This document shows, in pieces, positions 57,676 through 58,059 of a stretch of 58,059 bases of DNA. Made by a program: the position numbers and the translations under genes. The stretch lies in the NCBI RefSeq assembly GCF_000472925.1, contig NZ_AXAS01000057.1:1-58059 (forward strand), read 5' to 3'. Each line of letters begins with the position of its first letter. Within the stretch, counting starts at the first letter, position 1. The stretch is from Bradyrhizobium sp. Ec3.3 (GTDB lineage: Bacteria > Pseudomonadota > Alphaproteobacteria > Rhizobiales > Xanthobacteraceae). The notes beneath the pieces are model-generated. The model did not search any database and was not told the origin of the DNA. It was given only the letters and a program-made list of their open reading frames with translations.

Positions 57676-57782
57676 GAAGGATGGGCTGAGCACTTGCGAA
57701 GCCCATCATCTTCGTGAGGGCTGATGGGTATCGCTTCTGCCCTCGCTCGTCGAGCTACGGCGGACAAGTCACCCATCCTACG
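57676..57782. repeat. REP-like element
   Basis: GCGAAGGATGGGCTGAGCAC, then GATGGGTATCGCTTCTGCCC, CGAGCTACGGCGGACAAGTC and ACCCATCCTACGAG. The GGACAAGTC word is the same one that opens the 160-bp repeats, showing how the elements join. Confidence 0.85.
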
Positions 57783-57853
57783 AGGCTGTGACTCTTTTCG
57801 TATCGAGCGTCAGGTGGATATGATTCTCTAAGCAGATTGATTTGCTGGAGAGA

Positions 57854-58059
57854 ATGATGGCTGACGATAGACTTTTTGGCGAGTTGCCGGAACAGTCGGC
57901 GCCACGAACCGAAGCAGTGCCGCGGGGAGCACCTCGGCTGCGTGAGCCCTTGCGCGACCAGGTCGAATTGCGGGCGGTCGATATCGACAGCCTGATCGGG
58001 CAGGATCATCCTGTGCGGGTAATCTGGGCCTATGTTGAAGGGCTCGACCTGAGCGAGTT
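57854..58059 (+). CDS. IS1182-type transposase, N-terminal part (runs off the window)
   Basis: ATG 57854 (GGAGAG upstream) opens MMADDRLFGELPEQSAPRTE, then RLREPLRDQVELRAVDIDSL and IGQDHPVRVIWAYVEGLDLS. This is the conserved start of IS1182-group transposases found in many rhizobia. Only 68 codons are inside the window. The left IS end lies somewhere in 57783-57850; no terminal repeat could be confirmed without the right end. Confidence 0.82.
   Translation, partial: MMADDRLFGELPEQSAPRTEAVPRGAPRLREPLRDQVELRAVDIDSLIGQDHPVRVIWAYVEGLDLSE

Overview
The window is a GC-rich alphaproteobacterial chromosome segment, most likely from Bradyrhizobium or a close Nitrobacteraceae relative. The case rests on gene content: minCDE, a phasin, a GapR/DUF2312 protein, DUF2336, DUF2778 and DUF6894 proteins, an Flp pilin, tandem IalB domains, many tiny conserved proteins, and interspersed palindromic repeats of the kind common in that group. 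No rRNA, tRNA, CRISPR array or prophage was seen. The window looks chromosomal rather than plasmid-borne.

Layout. 1-3.6 kb is gene-poor and decayed: a 48-aa protein, a possible DNA ligase scrap, a Pro/Ala-rich secreted protein with internal repeats, a MOSC gene broken by one TAG codon, and a small secreted protein. 3.6-7.6 kb (minus strand) is a three-gene operon for an isoquinoline 1-oxidoreductase-type molybdenum hydroxylase: a Tat-exported large subunit, a 2Fe-2S subunit and a di-haem cytochrome c. 7.8-13.7 kb (plus) holds a Tat-exported multicopper oxidase, an ABC-F ATPase, and an amidohydrolase coupled to a CobW-type metallochaperone. 13.7-17.8 kb has a PsiF protein, two alpha/beta hydrolases, a ChrR-like cupin and a nitroreductase. 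17.8-20.4 kb (minus) is a tight DUF2336-PilZ-HD-GYP operon that looks like a cyclic-di-GMP module. 20.7-27.4 kb has an AraC regulator, an FMN reductase, a chemoreceptor, DUF1810, DUF2778 and DUF982 proteins and a phosphotransferase.

27.8-29.7 kb is minCDE, preceded by a TTAA-N7-TTAA CtrA-type box and followed by a terminator. 29.8-36.5 kb is mostly small secreted or membrane proteins and cell-envelope genes (tandem IalB, a Pro-rich coiled-coil membrane protein, an L,D-transpeptidase lipoprotein). 36.5-39.0 kb is a divergent MarR regulator/flavin hydroxylase pair resembling mobR-mobA (3-hydroxybenzoate 4-hydroxylase). A perfect 10+3+10 bp palindrome lies inside two overlapping face-to-face promoters there. 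39.2-49.1 kb carries an SH3 protein, a cytochrome c-like protein, a VanY/M15-type peptidase, a GYD protein, a PdxY-type kinase, a phasin, an Flp pilin, a PhnA-like protein and an adenylate cyclase with a Cys4 N-terminus.

49-58 kb changes character. Small orphan genes alternate with at least ten REP-like palindromes. There are also two copies of a roughly 160-bp element that can encode a Ser-rich 28-aa peptide. The segment includes a PilZ-XRE fusion regulator, a lytic transglycosylase and GapR, and ends inside an IS1182-type transposase gene that runs off the window. No large new defence or biosynthetic system is visible. The best novelty candidates are the duplicated structured element, the mob operator architecture, three CtrA-type boxes (one next to a possible sRNA), and the PilZ-HTH fusion.
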